DNA from: Streptomyces sp. ERV7
Lineage (GTDB): Bacteria > Actinomycetota > Actinomycetes > Streptomycetales > Streptomycetaceae
Assembly: GCF_001653515.1 (NCBI RefSeq)
Contig: NZ_LYOY01000040.1
Coordinates: 434,001-498,000 of the forward strand
DNA length: 64,000 nt
Direction of reading: 5' to 3'
Shown: positions 27,087 through 35,491 of the stretch, one piece after another
How the letters are laid out: the number at the start of each line of letters is the position of its first letter
Position numbering within the stretch: the stretch's first letter is position 1
Position numbers and translations under genes: made by a program
Notes under the pieces: generated by a model
Seen by the model: the letters and a program-made list of their open reading frames with translations, nothing else
Databases searched by the model: none
What the model was told of the DNA's origin: nothing

Positions 27087-27113
27087 TGTGGACGACGAGG
27101 GCGTTGTGGACAA
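27087..27113. promoter_or_regulatory. Pair of DnaA boxes
   Basis: On the minus strand, TCGTCCACA (27087-27095) and exact TTGTCCACA (27105-27113), in the same orientation and 18 bp apart. They lie in the divergent promoter region between the M24 operon and the ABC transporter genes. Spacing and orientation could allow cooperative DnaA binding and effects on either promoter. Confidence 0.7.
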
Positions 27114-27256
27114 CCCGATCCCCCGTCGGTGGGCGTTTCTCAGGGTCCCGTCAGCCTTCCGTAGGGGGCACCTAGGGGGCCGTACCTCTGGAGTCGGACA
27201 CGGATCCAACCGCCTGGTCTGACGATTGGTGTGGCCTGCGCCACTACCTTCGAAGT

Positions 27257-28288
27257 GTGAATGTGATCGCGACCGAAAGCCTGAGCAAGCGGTTCCCCCG
27301 GGTGACCGCGCTTGACCGGCTCTCCTTGGACATCGGGCCCGGTGTGACCGGCCTGGTGGGTGCCAACGGAGCCGGCAAGTCGACGTTGATCAAGATCCTC
27401 CTCGGCCTCTCCCCGGCCACGGAGGGCACCGCCGCGGTGCTCGGCCTCGACGTCGCCACCAGCGGCGGCGCGATCCGTGAGCGCGTCGGCTACATGCCGG
27501 AGCACGACTGCCTGCCGCCCGACGTCTCGGCCACCGAGTTCGTCGTGCACATGGCGCGCATGTCGGGCCTGCCGGTCACCGCCGCCCGCGAGCGCACCGC
27601 CGACACCCTGCGCCACGTCGGCCTCTACGAGGAGCGGTACCGCCCGATCGGCGGCTACTCCACGGGGATGAAGCAGCGCGTCAAGCTCGCCCAGGCGCTC
27701 GTGCACGACCCCCAGCTGGTTCTGCTCGACGAGCCGACCAACGGGCTCGACCCGGTCGGCCGCGACGAGATGCTCGGCCTGATCCGCCGCATCCACACCG
27801 ACTTCGGCATCTCCGTCCTGGTCACCTCGCACCTCCTCGGCGAGTTGGAGCGCACCTGTGACCACGTGGTGGTCATCGACGGCGGCACGCTGCTGCGGTC
27901 CAGCTCCACCAGCGACTTCACCCAGACCACCACCACCCTCGCGGTCGAGGTCACCGACTCCGACGCGCACCCGGACGGCACCGAGGCCGTGCGCGGCGCG
28001 CTCCTCGCGGCCGGCATCACGCTCCACGCGGGCGTGGAGGAAGGCCTGCCGGGCGCCGGGCACATCCTGCTCGTGGAGGCGGCGGGTGAGCAGACGTACG
28101 ACGTGGTGCGCGACATCGTCGCCGGGCTCGGCCTCGGGCTCGTACGGATGGAGCAGCGCCGCCACCACATCGCGGAGGTCTTCAAGACCCCGGCGCAGGC
28201 TGCGGAGCCGGTCTCCGAGCGCGCCGCCGCCTGGGCAGCGACCGCCGCCGCCACACAGCAGAACGGAGGCGGCAGCCATGGCAGCTGA
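27257..28288 (+). CDS. ABC transporter ATP-binding protein (ABC-2 type system 1)
   Basis: 343 aa. Walker A GANGAGKST, signature YSTGMKQR, Walker B LVLLDEPTNG and H-loop TSHLLGELE. The C-terminal 110 residues after the ATPase are a regulatory extension (VEVTDSDAHPDGTEAVRGAL), as in ABC-2 exporters of the CcmA/DrrA group. GTG 27257 has no Shine-Dalgarno; TACCTT about 7 nt upstream suggests a leaderless message. It overlaps the permease gene that follows by 11 bp. Confidence 0.93.
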   Translation: MNVIATESLSKRFPRVTALDRLSLDIGPGVTGLVGANGAGKSTLIKILLGLSPATEGTAAVLGLDVATSGGAIRERVGYMPEHDCLPPDVSATEFVVHMARMSGLPVTAARERTADTLRHVGLYEERYRPIGGYSTGMKQRVKLAQALVHDPQLVLLDEPTNGLDPVGRDEMLGLIRRIHTDFGISVLVTSHLLGELERTCDHVVVIDGGTLLRSSSTSDFTQTTTTLAVEVTDSDAHPDGTEAVRGALLAAGITLHAGVEEGLPGAGHILLVEAAGEQTYDVVRDIVAGLGLGLVRMEQRRHHIAEVFKTPAQAAEPVSERAAAWAATAAATQQNGGGSHGS

Positions 28289-29195
28289 GGCCGCAGGGAC
28301 GCGGATGACACCGAACCAGATCGCCCAGACCCAGATCCACAACATCGGCTACCGGGACTACGACGGCCCGCGCCTTGGCCGGGCGTACGCACGGCGCTCG
28401 CTCTTCTCGCAGTCGCTGCGCGGGGCGTACGGACTGGGCCGCAGCGCCAAGTCCAAGGTGCTGCCGATGCTGCTCTTCGCGGTGATGTGCCTGCCCGCGG
28501 CCATCATGGTCGCGGTCGCCGTCGCCACCAAGGCCAACGACCTGCCGGTGGACTACACGCGCAACGCGATCCTGATGCAGGCCGTGATCGGCCTGTTCAT
28601 CGCCGCGCAGGCCCCCCAGACCGTCTCGCGCGACCTGCGCTTCCGTACCGTGCCGCTGTACTTCTCACGGCCCATCGAGCGTGTGGACTACGTGCTCGCC
28701 AAGTTCGCGGCGATGGCCTCGGCGCTGTTCATCCTCACGGCGGCGCCGCTCGTCGTGCTCTACGTGGGCGCGCTGCTCGCCAAACTCGACTTCGCGGACC
28801 AGACCATGGGGTTCGCACAGGGACTGGTCTCCGTGGCTCTGCTCTCGCTCCTGTTCGCCGGCATCGGCCTGGTGGTCTCGGCGCTCACCCCGCGTCGCGG
28901 CTTCGGCGTCGCGGCCGTCATCGCCGTCCTGACCATCTCCTACGGGGCGGTCTCCGCGGTCCAGGGCGTCGCCTTCGACCAGCAGTCCACCGGGGTCATC
29001 CAGTGGCTCGGGCTCTTCTCCCCCATCACGCTCATCGACGGGGTGCAGACCGCCTTCCTCGGCGCGACCTCGGCGTTCCCGGGCGCCGAGGGACCCGGTG
29101 CCGGCGCGGGTGCGGTGTATCTGCTCGTCGTCCTCGCGCTGATCGCCGGCTCGTACGCCGTCCTGATGCGCCGCTACCGGAAGGTCGGGCTGTGA
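28278..29195 (+). CDS. ABC-2 type permease
   Basis: 305 aa from ATG 28278, with GGAGG 8 nt upstream inside the preceding gene. Six hydrophobic segments are visible, among them VLPMLLFAVMCLPAAIMVAV, AILMQAVIGLFIAAQA, FAAMASALFILTAAPLVVLY and AVYLLVVLALIAGSYAVL. RDLRFRTVPLYFSRPIERVDY is the coupling-region motif typical of ABC-2 permeases. It forms a transporter with the ATPase before it, and possibly a larger four-subunit complex with the two genes after. The substrate is unknown. Confidence 0.9.
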   Translation: MAAEAAGTRMTPNQIAQTQIHNIGYRDYDGPRLGRAYARRSLFSQSLRGAYGLGRSAKSKVLPMLLFAVMCLPAAIMVAVAVATKANDLPVDYTRNAILMQAVIGLFIAAQAPQTVSRDLRFRTVPLYFSRPIERVDYVLAKFAAMASALFILTAAPLVVLYVGALLAKLDFADQTMGFAQGLVSVALLSLLFAGIGLVVSALTPRRGFGVAAVIAVLTISYGAVSAVQGVAFDQQSTGVIQWLGLFSPITLIDGVQTAFLGATSAFPGAEGPGAGAGAVYLLVVLALIAGSYAVLMRRYRKVGL

Positions 29196-30103
29196 CCACC
29201 ATCGACATCGACCACACCTCGCGCTGGTTCGGCAACGTGGTGGCCGTCAACGACGTCACCATGTCGATCGGCCCCGGCGTGACCGGACTGCTCGGCCCCA
29301 ACGGCGCCGGGAAGTCCACGCTCATCAACATGATGGGCGGCTTCCTCGCCCCCTCGACCGGAAGCGTGACGCTCGACGGGCGCCCCATCTGGCGCAACGA
29401 GGACGTCTACCGGCAGATCGGCATCGTCCCCGAGCGCGAGGCGATGTACGACTTCCTGACCGGCCGCGAGTTCGTCGTCGCCAACGCCGAGCTGCACGGG
29501 CTCGGGGCGAAGGAGGCCCAGCGGGCCCTCGCCACGGTCGAGATGGAGTACGCGCAGGACCGCAAGATCCAGACGTACAGCAAGGGCATGCGCCAGCGCG
29601 TGAAGATGGCGTCCGCGCTGGTCCACGCCCCCTCGGTGCTGCTGCTCGACGAGCCGTTCAACGGCATGGACCCGCGCCAGCGCATGCAGCTGATGGATCT
29701 GCTGCGGCGGATGGGCGCCGAGGGCCGCACCGTCCTGTTCTCCTCGCACATCCTTGAGGAGGTCGAGCAGCTCGCCGCGCACATCGAGGTGATCGTGGCC
29801 GGGCGGCACGCGGCGAGCGGTGACTTCCGCAAGATCCGCCGGCTGATGACCGACCGGCCGCACCGCTATCTGATCCGCTCAAGCGACGACCGCGCGCTCG
29901 CCGCCGCGCTGATCGCCGACCCCTCGACGGCCGGGATCGAGGTGGACCTCAAGGAGGGCGCGCTGCGCATCCAGGCGGTCGACTTCGGGCGGTTCACGAC
30001 CCTGCTCCCGCAGGTCGCGAAGGCGCACGGGATCCGTCTGCTGACGGTCTCGCCGTCCGACGAGTCGCTCGAATCCGTCTTCTCCTACCTCGTAGCGGCC
30101 TGA
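29192..30103 (+). CDS. ABC transporter ATP-binding protein (system 2)
   Basis: 303 aa, GTGA overlap with the permease stop and GGAAGG 7 nt upstream. Walker A GPNGAGKST, signature YSKGMRQR, Walker B VLLLDEPFNG, H-loop SSHILEEVE. It closely resembles the ATPase of the first pair, with the same order and overlaps, which suggests tandem duplication of an ATPase-permease unit or a heteromeric exporter. Confidence 0.93.
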   Translation: MTTIDIDHTSRWFGNVVAVNDVTMSIGPGVTGLLGPNGAGKSTLINMMGGFLAPSTGSVTLDGRPIWRNEDVYRQIGIVPEREAMYDFLTGREFVVANAELHGLGAKEAQRALATVEMEYAQDRKIQTYSKGMRQRVKMASALVHAPSVLLLDEPFNGMDPRQRMQLMDLLRRMGAEGRTVLFSSHILEEVEQLAAHIEVIVAGRHAASGDFRKIRRLMTDRPHRYLIRSSDDRALAAALIADPSTAGIEVDLKEGALRIQAVDFGRFTTLLPQVAKAHGIRLLTVSPSDESLESVFSYLVAA

Positions 30104-30111
30104 AAGGAGCT

Positions 30112-30840
30112 GTGAGCGTCATGTACAACCCCACAGTCGCCCGGCTCACCTACCGGGCCCTGCTCGGCCGCCGCCGGGCCGCCATCCTCTGCGTGCTGCC
30201 GGTGCTGCTGATCGTCATCGCGGCGGCGGTACGGTCCTTCAGCGGCGCGGACGACCAGGTCGCGGCCAACCTCCTGGGTGGGTTCGCGCTCGCCACGATG
30301 GTCCCGCTGATCGGCGTCATCGCGGGCACCGGAGCCATCGGACCCGAGATCGACGACGGCTCGATCGTCTATCTGCTGGCCAAGCCGGTGAAACGCCCGA
30401 CGATCATCCTCACCAAGCTGATCGTGGCGATCGCGGTGACCATGGCCTTCTCGGCCGTCCCCACGTTCATCGCCGGAATGATCCTCAACGGCAACGGCCA
30501 GCAGATCGCGATCGCCTACACGGTCGCGGCCCTGGTCGCGTCGATCGCGTACGCGGCGGTCTTCCTGCTCCTGGGCACGGTCACCCGGCACGCGGTGGTC
30601 TTCGGCCTGGTCTACGCGCTGGTCTGGGAGAGCCTGTTCGGCAACCTGGTCCCGGGCGCGCGCACGCTGAGCGTCCAGCAGTGGTCGCTCGCCCTCGCCG
30701 AGCGGATCGGCACCAACGGCTTCATCACCTCGGACGTCGGGCTGCCCGCCGCGGTCGTCCTGCTGACCGCGGTCACGGTCCTGGCGACCTGGTACGCGGG
30801 CCAGAAGCTGCGCACGCTGAAGCTGGCCGGGGAGGAGTGA
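30112..30840 (+). CDS. ABC-2 type permease (system 2)
   Basis: 242 aa from GTG 30112, preceded by AAAGGAG. Six membrane helices: AAILCVLPVLLIVIAAAV, FALATMVPLIGVIAGTGAIG, IVAIAVTMAFSAVPTFIAG, VAALVASIAYAAVFLLLG and others. EIDDGSIVYLLAKPVKRPTI is the ABC-2 coupling segment. It is the last gene of the four-gene ATPase-permease-ATPase-permease operon. Confidence 0.9.
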   Translation: MSVMYNPTVARLTYRALLGRRRAAILCVLPVLLIVIAAAVRSFSGADDQVAANLLGGFALATMVPLIGVIAGTGAIGPEIDDGSIVYLLAKPVKRPTIILTKLIVAIAVTMAFSAVPTFIAGMILNGNGQQIAIAYTVAALVASIAYAAVFLLLGTVTRHAVVFGLVYALVWESLFGNLVPGARTLSVQQWSLALAERIGTNGFITSDVGLPAAVVLLTAVTVLATWYAGQKLRTLKLAGEE

Positions 30841-30931
30841 CCCCCGGGGCGGACGAGGCCTCGGGCGGAGGCGTCACCCGCCCGCGACCCGGGCGGCGGC
30901 CTTGTGGCCCCGCCCGGGTCATCATCGAAGG

Positions 30932-31606
30932 ATGACGACCCTCCACGGCCCGGGCACACGACGGGCGCCCGAGCCGGCCCGGCCGGTGCGGGCCTGGGTG
31001 CGTTCCTCGCCCGGGACGCACATCTGGCTGCTGGTCATCGCGATCACCAGCATCGTCATCGAACTGTCCAGCCAGGGGCTGGAGCACTATCTGCTGCACC
31101 GCAACAGCAGCAACATCCACGAGCTCACCAAGCACCCCGCCCAGTCGCTGTTCACCAGCGCCTTCTGGATCGAGAACCCGTCCTCGTTCCTGCTCTACCT
31201 GGTCCTCTTCGAGCTCGTCCACGCGCCCGTGGAGCGCTGGATCGGGACCGTGCGCTGGCTGGTGGCGGTCGCCCTCGCACATGTCTCGGCCACGCTGATC
31301 AGCCAGGAAGTGGTGCTGTGGAGCATCCGCAACCACGAGGTGCCCAAGCGGATGGCGCATGTCGTGGACATCGGGGTCAGCTACGGGCTGGCCGCCTCGG
31401 CGGGGCTGCTGGTCTACCGGCTGCCGAGGCCCTGGCGATGGCTCTACCTCGCGTGCGTGGTCGCCTTCTTCGGGATCCCGCTGCTGACCGGGGGCACGTT
31501 CACGGACATCGGCCACGGGGTCTCGCTGGCGATCGGGCTGGCTTGCTGGCCGCTGACCAGGGGTAAATCAGTGGCTTCGAACGGGCGTGCGGTGCACAGT
31601 GGTTGA
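30932..31606 (+). CDS. Rhomboid-like integral membrane protein
   Basis: 224 aa from ATG 30932. Six hydrophobic stretches are visible. LLYLVLFELVHAPVERWIGT resembles the rhomboid L1/early helix region, VVDIGVSYGLAASAGLLVY supplies a GxSYG motif where rhomboid proteases have GxSG(A), and TFTDIGHGVSLAIGLACW gives a late His. Serine and histidine are therefore both present, but the motifs are degenerate, so protease activity is uncertain. It has no ribosome binding site, which suggests a leaderless transcript. It is followed by a strong hairpin terminator. Confidence 0.75.
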   Translation: MTTLHGPGTRRAPEPARPVRAWVRSSPGTHIWLLVIAITSIVIELSSQGLEHYLLHRNSSNIHELTKHPAQSLFTSAFWIENPSSFLLYLVLFELVHAPVERWIGTVRWLVAVALAHVSATLISQEVVLWSIRNHEVPKRMAHVVDIGVSYGLAASAGLLVYRLPRPWRWLYLACVVAFFGIPLLTGGTFTDIGHGVSLAIGLACWPLTRGKSVASNGRAVHSG

Positions 31607-31669
31607 GGGCCCCAGGGCAGACCGCTTCGAGCGCGCTACGGCGCGGGTCGCCTTGGGGTACGGGGATCG

Positions 31670-31704
31670 GTAAGGGGCGTCCACCTATGGCGGACGCCCC
31701 TTAC
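31670..31704. terminator. Bidirectional hairpin terminator
   Basis: Perfect 13-bp stem GTAAGGGGCGTCC / GGACGCCCCTTAC with a 9-nt loop, located between the convergent ends of the rhomboid-like gene and the HAD gene. There is no long U-run, as is common in Streptomyces. Confidence 0.85.
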
Positions 31705-31749
31705 TTACTGCCCGTACGGGTGCCGGAAGCACGCGCGTACGTAAAGCGC

Positions 31750-32571
31750 TCACGTGCCCAGCAACTGCTCCAGCACCACCGCGATCCCGTCGTCCTCGTT
31801 GGACGCCGTGATCTCATGGGCGACGGCCTTCAGCTCGTCGTGGGCGTTGGCCATGGCCACACCGTGCTCGGCCCAGCCGAACATCGGGATGTCGTTGGGC
31901 ATGTCGCCGAACGCGATCGTGTCCGTCGAGCGGCAGCCGAGCCGGCGCGCGGCCAGCGACAGACCCGTCGCCTTGCTCAGGCCCAGCGGAAGCAGCTCCA
32001 CCACGCCCTCGCCCGCCATCACCACGTCGACCAGGCTGCCGACGACCTGGCGCGCGATCCGCGCCAGCTCGTCGTCACCGAGCTCCGGGTGCTGTATGTA
32101 GACCTTGTTCAGCGGCGCCGACCACAGCTCGGCGACCTGGTCGAAGGCGACGACCGGCAGCGAGCCCTCCTGGACCCGGTAGCCGGGGCCGACCAGCACC
32201 TCGCCGTCGAGCCCGTCCCGGCTCGCGGCCAGCGCCAGCGGGCCGACCTCGGCCTCTATCTTCGACAGTGCGAGCCCCGCCAGCTGGCGGTCGAGCGTCA
32301 CCGACGTCAGCAGCCGGTGCTCGCCCGCGTGGTAGACCTGCGCGCCCTGGCCGCACACCGCCAGACCCCGGTACCCCAGGTCGTCCAGGATGTGCCGGGT
32401 CCAGGGCACCGCGCGGCCGGTCACCACGATGTGGGCCGCGCCCGCCGCGGTGGCCGCGGCGAGCGCTTCACGGGTGCGCTCCGAGACGGTCTCGTCGGAG
32501 CGCAGCAGCGTCCCGTCCAGATCGGTCGCGATCAGCTTGTACGGGAACGGGTTCCCCGGGGCGGTGCTCAC
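31750..32571 (-). CDS. HAD-superfamily (Cof-type) phosphatase
   Basis: 273 aa from GTG 32571, which overlaps the serS stop (GTGA). All HAD motifs are present: the nucleophile block [11 protein letters not shown], motif [11 protein letters not shown], a Lys in [14 protein letters not shown] and motif [15 protein letters not shown]. The large cap is of the IIB type. Cof-like enzymes dephosphorylate sugar phosphates or cofactor intermediates; the exact substrate is unknown. Translational coupling to serS is evident. The truncated gene at 18.1 kb is its closest relative in this window. Confidence 0.92.
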   Translation of the reverse strand: MSTAPGNPFPYKLIATDLDGTLLRSDETVSERTREALAAATAAGAAHIVVTGRAVPWTRHILDDLGYRGLAVCGQGAQVYHAGEHRLLTSVTLDRQLAGLALSKIEAEVGPLALAASRDGLDGEVLVGPGYRVQEGSLPVVAFDQVAELWSAPLNKVYIQHPELGDDELARIARQVVGSLVDVVMAGEGVVELLPLGLSKATGLSLAARRLGCRSTDTIAFGDMPNDIPMFGWAEHGVAMANAHDELKAVAHEITASNEDDGIAVVLEQLLGT

Positions 32572-33857
32572 TTGGCGAGGGGCTCCAGCACCTCGCGGCC
32601 GCCCAGGTACGGGCGGAGCACGGCCGGGACCCGCACCGAGCCGTCGGCCTGCTGGTGGTTCTCCAGGATCGCGACGATGGTGCGCGGCACCGCGCAGAGC
32701 GTGCCGTTCAGCGTCGCCAGCGGCTGGACCTTGCTCTTGCCCTCGCTGGTGTCGCGCATCCGTACGGACAGGCGGCGGGCCTGGAAGCTGTCGCAGTTGG
32801 AGGCCGAGGTCAGCTCGCGGTACTTGCCCTGGGTGGGGATCCACGCCTCGCAGTCGTACTTGCGCGAGGCCGAGGCGCCGAGGTCGCCGGTGGCCACGTC
32901 GATCACCTGGAAGGGCAGCTCAAGGCCGGTCAGCCACTGCTTCTCCCAGTCCAGGAGCCGCTTGTGCTCGCTCTCGGCGTCGTCCGGGTGGACGTACGAG
33001 AACATCTCGACCTTGTCGAACTGGTGGACACGGAAGATGCCCCGGGTGTCCTTGCCGTACGTACCCGCCTCGCGGCGGAAGCACGGCGAGAAGCCCGCGT
33101 AGCGCAGCGGCAGCTTCTCCGCGTCGATGATCTCGTCCATGTGGTACGCGGCGAGCGGGACCTCGGAGGTGCCGACCAGGTAGTAGTCGTCCTTCTCCAG
33201 GTGGTACACGTTCTCCGCGGCCTGGCCGAGGAAGCCGGTGCCCTCCATGGCGCGCGGGCGGACCAGCGCCGGGGTGAGCATCGGGATGAAGCCGGCCTCG
33301 GTGGCCTGCGCGATCGCCGCGTTGACGAGGGCGAGCTCCAGGAGCGCGCCGACACCCGTCAGGTAGTAGAAGCGCGAGCCGGAGACCTTGGCGCCGCGCT
33401 CGACGTCGATGGCGCCCAGCGCCTCGCCGAGCTCCAGGTGGTCCTTGGGCTCGAAGCCCTCGGCCGCGAAGTCGCGGACGGTGCCGTGCGTCTCCAGGAC
33501 GACGAAGTCCTCCTCGCCGCCGACCGGCACGTCCCCGTGGACGATGTTGCCGAGCTGGAGCAGGAGCTGCTTGGCCGCCTCGTCCGCCTCGTTCTGCTCG
33601 GCCTCGGCGCTCTTGACGTCGGTCTTGAGCTGCTCGGCCTTCTGCAGGAGCTCGGCGCGCTCCTCGGGCGAGGCCTTGGGGATGAGCTTGCCGAGCGCCT
33701 TCTGCTCGGAGCGCAGCTCGTCGAAGCGGACGCCGGACGACCTGCGCCGCTCGTCGGCTGAGAGCAGGGCGTCGACGAGCGCGACGTCCTCTCCACGGGC
33801 GCGCTGGGAGGCGCGAACACGGTCGGGGTCCTCACGGAGCAGGCGAAGGTCAATCAC
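32568..33857 (-). CDS. serS: Seryl-tRNA synthetase
   Basis: 429 aa. Class II synthetase with the N-terminal coiled-coil arm (about 30-105; [20 protein letters not shown]) and the catalytic core with motif 2 [20 protein letters not shown] and motif 3 [20 protein letters not shown]. It charges serine to tRNA-Ser, including the tRNA-Ser(UGA) at 52.4 kb. GTG 33857 sits only 6 nt after a TAGCCT -10 element, so a leaderless message is likely. The downstream HAD gene overlaps its stop. Confidence 0.98.
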   Translation of the reverse strand: MIDLRLLREDPDRVRASQRARGEDVALVDALLSADERRRSSGVRFDELRSEQKALGKLIPKASPEERAELLQKAEQLKTDVKSAEAEQNEADEAAKQLLLQLGNIVHGDVPVGGEEDFVVLETHGTVRDFAAEGFEPKDHLELGEALGAIDVERGAKVSGSRFYYLTGVGALLELALVNAAIAQATEAGFIPMLTPALVRPRAMEGTGFLGQAAENVYHLEKDDYYLVGTSEVPLAAYHMDEIIDAEKLPLRYAGFSPCFRREAGTYGKDTRGIFRVHQFDKVEMFSYVHPDDAESEHKRLLDWEKQWLTGLELPFQVIDVATGDLGASASRKYDCEAWIPTQGKYRELTSASNCDSFQARRLSVRMRDTSEGKSKVQPLATLNGTLCAVPRTIVAILENHQQADGSVRVPAVLRPYLGGREVLEPLAK

Positions 33858-33863
33858 CCCTCC

Positions 33864-33869
33864 AGGCTA
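33864..33869 (-). promoter_or_regulatory. serS -10 promoter element
   Basis: TAGCCT on the minus strand, 6 nt before the GTG start, placing the predicted transcription start on or next to the start codon. A clear -35 box is not visible 17-18 bp further upstream. Confidence 0.55.
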
Positions 33870-34062
33870 CCGGTGCGGATCCCTGGGACCCCACCGGATA
33901 TCCCCGCCACGCCTGTTCCGCGTGTCGGTTTGCCCGAATTGACCGTATTGAGAAATGTGGTGGAGGAATTCCGGGACGGCCGTCAATAAAGCCTGCCCTT
34001 TTCCCTGAAAAGGGGTGCTTTCCGGACTTCGGTTGACCGGACTCCCTTGCGTCCCAAGGGAC

Positions 34063-34373
34063 TTGTCCACAGAAGCGCACAGGCCGGAAAAGTTATCCAC
34101 AGGGTGTGGGGAGTCGCTGTGGACCAGGGGGAGGACCCGCTCCAAAGCCGTGTGCGCGGCCAAGGATTCCCCGCTGGATCCTCTTCCACACACTCATTCG
34201 GGTGGGAATTACTCGCCCTAAAGAGTTGATCAATGGAATTGGGGTGACATCGCCCGCCCTGATCTTCTGTGGATGGATGAGTCATCACTAGAGGGATTTG
34301 TCGACTGTGTCCGGTTGCGTTGTCGACTTACCCACAGGTCGAGAAGAGCGCCTGTGGATAACTTTGTGGACAG
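34063..34373. promoter_or_regulatory. DnaA-box cluster in the serS-pheA intergenic region
   Basis: Exact or consensus-fitting boxes: TTGTCCACA 34063-34071 (+), TTATCCACA 34093-34101 (+), CCATCCACA 34268-34276 (-), TTATCCACA 34353-34361 (-) and CTGTCCACA 34365-34373 (-). Weaker ones: TGGTCCACA 34118-34126 (-), TCTTCCACA 34182-34190 (+) and TTACCCACA 34328-34336 (+). The surrounding gene-free stretch 33858-34505 is lower in GC than its neighbours, with runs such as AAGAGTTGATCAATGGAATT. Such extra-origic clusters titrate DnaA in Streptomyces. I see no protein or RNA gene in it. Confidence 0.85.
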
Positions 34374-34410
34374 TGAAAATCAGCAGGTAGGACTGGTGGA
34401 AAAGGCGCAC

Positions 34411-34436
34411 GGCCGCGCTCACTCGCGGGCGCGGCC
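34411..34436. terminator. Hairpin near the pheA 3' end
   Basis: GGCCGCGC (34411-34418) and GCGCGGCC (34429-34436) form an 8-bp GC stem with a 10-nt loop, about 70 bp beyond the leftward pheA stop. It is a plausible factor-independent terminator without a U-tract. Confidence 0.5.
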
Positions 34437-34505
34437 CATCTCAGGGCGCGGCTCACCCCGGGCCCGCTCCACAGCGGCAGCGCCCGGCTCAGGCCACGGG
34501 GGCGT

Positions 34506-35441
34506 TCAGGCCCGGCCGTCCTGGCTGCGCGCCAGCCACTCCGCCGCCGCCACGAACTCGGCGTCCGAGGTCCCCGGCCGTACCGTCCGCACCTCGTCGA
34601 CCGTCACGCCCGCACGCGGGTACGAACCGAGGAAGCGCACCTTGGGGCAGATCCGCTTCAGCCCCATCAGCGCCTCGCCCACCCGCCGGTCCGAGATATG
34701 GCCCTCGGCGTCCACCGCGAAGCAGTAGTTGCCGATGCCCGCGCCGGTCGGCCGGGACTGGATGAGCATCAGGTTGACCCCGCGTACGGCGAACTCCTGG
34801 AGCAGTTCGAGCAGCGCGCCCGGGTGGTCGTCGCCCAGCCAGATCACCACGGATGTCTTGTCCGCCCCGGTCGGCGCCGCGGGCCGGGCCGGGCGGCCCA
34901 CCAGGACGAACCGGGTCTCCGCGTTCTCCGCGTCGTGGATCTCGGTGACCAGCGGCTCCAGGCCGTACGTCGCCGCCGCGAACTCGCCCGCGAACGCCGC
35001 GTCGAACCGGCCCTCCTGGACCAGCCGGGCGCCGTCCGCGTTGGACGCGGCCGACTCCCACAGCGCCTCGGGCAGATGCGCGCGCAGCCAGTTGCGCACC
35101 TGCGGCTGGGCCACCGGGTGCCCGGTCACCGTCTTGACGTCCGACAGCTTCGTCCCCGGCCGCACCAGCAGCGCGAAGGCGATCGGCAGCAGCACCTCGC
35201 GGTAGATCATCAGCGGCTCGCCGGAGGCCAGCTCGTCCAGGGTCGCGGTGACCCCGCCCTCCACCGAGTTCTCGATCGGCACGAGCGCGGCCGCGGCCTC
35301 CCCGTTGCGCACCGCGTCGAGCGCGGCGGGCACGGACACCATCGGCACCAGCTCACGGGTCGCCGCCTCCGGCAGCGTGCGCAGGGCGGCCTCGGTGAAG
35401 GTGCCTTCGGGACCCAGATAGGTGTATCGCGTGGCGGACAT
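34506..35441 (-). CDS. pheA: Prephenate dehydratase
   Basis: 311 aa from ATG 35441; GTG 35450 is an alternative three codons earlier. The catalytic PDT domain starts at RYTYLGPEGTFTEAAL, with the Thr-Arg-Phe signature in NAETRFVLVGR. The C-terminal ACT domain (DKTSVVIWLGDDHPGALLEL, GVNLMLIQSRP) gives phenylalanine feedback control. The enzyme forms phenylpyruvate in phenylalanine synthesis. No chorismate mutase domain is fused, as is usual for actinobacteria. Its upstream neighbour is the copper/DyP cluster, from which it is separated by 50 bp. Confidence 0.97.
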   Translation of the reverse strand: MSATRYTYLGPEGTFTEAALRTLPEAATRELVPMVSVPAALDAVRNGEAAAALVPIENSVEGGVTATLDELASGEPLMIYREVLLPIAFALLVRPGTKLSDVKTVTGHPVAQPQVRNWLRAHLPEALWESAASNADGARLVQEGRFDAAFAGEFAAATYGLEPLVTEIHDAENAETRFVLVGRPARPAAPTGADKTSVVIWLGDDHPGALLELLQEFAVRGVNLMLIQSRPTGAGIGNYCFAVDAEGHISDRRVGEALMGLKRICPKVRFLGSYPRAGVTVDEVRTVRPGTSDAEFVAAAEWLARSQDGRA

Positions 35442-35491
35442 ACTCGTCACCCTAATGGCCTGCCGTCACGGGCGAGGGCCGTCTCGACGGG

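Noticed and set aside
33858-34505. Chromosomal origin oriC
   Set aside because: DnaA boxes are present, but there are too few and they lack the dnaA and dnaN neighbours of Streptomyces oriC. Flanking genes are serS and pheA, so it is better read as an accessory DnaA-binding locus.
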